Assembly (NCBI GenBank): GCA_016839865.1
Contig: JAEOTN010000334.1
Location: 1 to 5,872 of the forward strand
Length of the DNA stretch: 5,872 nt
Direction of reading: 5' to 3'
DNA from: Promethearchaeota archaeon
Lineage (GTDB): Archaea > Asgardarchaeota > Lokiarchaeia > Sigynarchaeales > MK-D1
Positions 5,858-5,872 of the stretch are shown here, one piece after another. A program made the translations under genes and the position numbers. Below the pieces are notes generated by a model. It was not told the origin of the DNA. It did no database searches and worked only from the letters and a program-made list of their open reading frames with translations. The stretch's first letter is position 1; every line of letters begins with the position of its first letter.

Positions 5858-5872
5858 CCTTAATTTTAACAA

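Noticed and set aside
1..5872. CRISPR array, tRNA or rRNA gene, insertion sequence, toxin-antitoxin or defence cassette
   Set aside because: No regularly spaced long repeats, cloverleaf-like sequence, transposase motif or paired small genes were seen on either strand.

Overview
The window looks archaeal and carries two proteases, one aldolase-family enzyme, one unrecognised protein and the tail of a further gene. Archaeal origin is suggested by an ADH-synthase/DhnA-type aldolase close to methanogen enzymes as I remember them, by TATA-like AT-rich boxes about 28-33 bases before two start codons that lack a Shine-Dalgarno (leaderless pattern), by a GTGAG ribosome-binding site on another gene, and by homopolymer T-tracts at gene ends. 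The low GC content, the aromatic-rich acidic secreted protease and the general style of the proteins would suit an Asgard or related uncultivated archaeon, but the window alone does not prove this.

Layout. Bases 1-243 (+) hold the C-terminal end of a gene that begins upstream of the window. It converges, with a 5-base gap, on a large minus-strand gene (249-2375) for a secreted zinc metalloprotease with an HEYQH...NEG active site and a C-terminal beta-sandwich like that of immune inhibitor A. A 396-base divergent intergenic region follows (2376-2771), with inverted and direct repeats that could be operators. The plus-strand gene at 2772-3779 encodes a 335-residue soluble protein I do not recognise. 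It overlaps by 8 bases, tail to tail, a minus-strand subtilisin-family protease gene (3772-4944). Upstream of that, and co-directional with it, is a class I aldolase of the DhnA/ADH synthase family (4990-5817) with a promoter-like AT-rich box at the window edge.

How the genes may work together. The aldolase and subtilase genes are probably co-transcribed (45-base gap, same strand), although no biochemical link is obvious. The metalloprotease is exported. The subtilase has no signal peptide but ends in a single transmembrane helix, which predicts a tail-anchored protease facing the cytoplasm. An A9 tract in its gene lies just before the anchor, and slippage in either direction would stop translation before the membrane segment. 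That arrangement is the most unusual thing in the window. The unknown gene shares a divergent control region with the metalloprotease and a convergent end with the subtilase, so it sits between two proteases, but I see no evidence of function beyond this placement.
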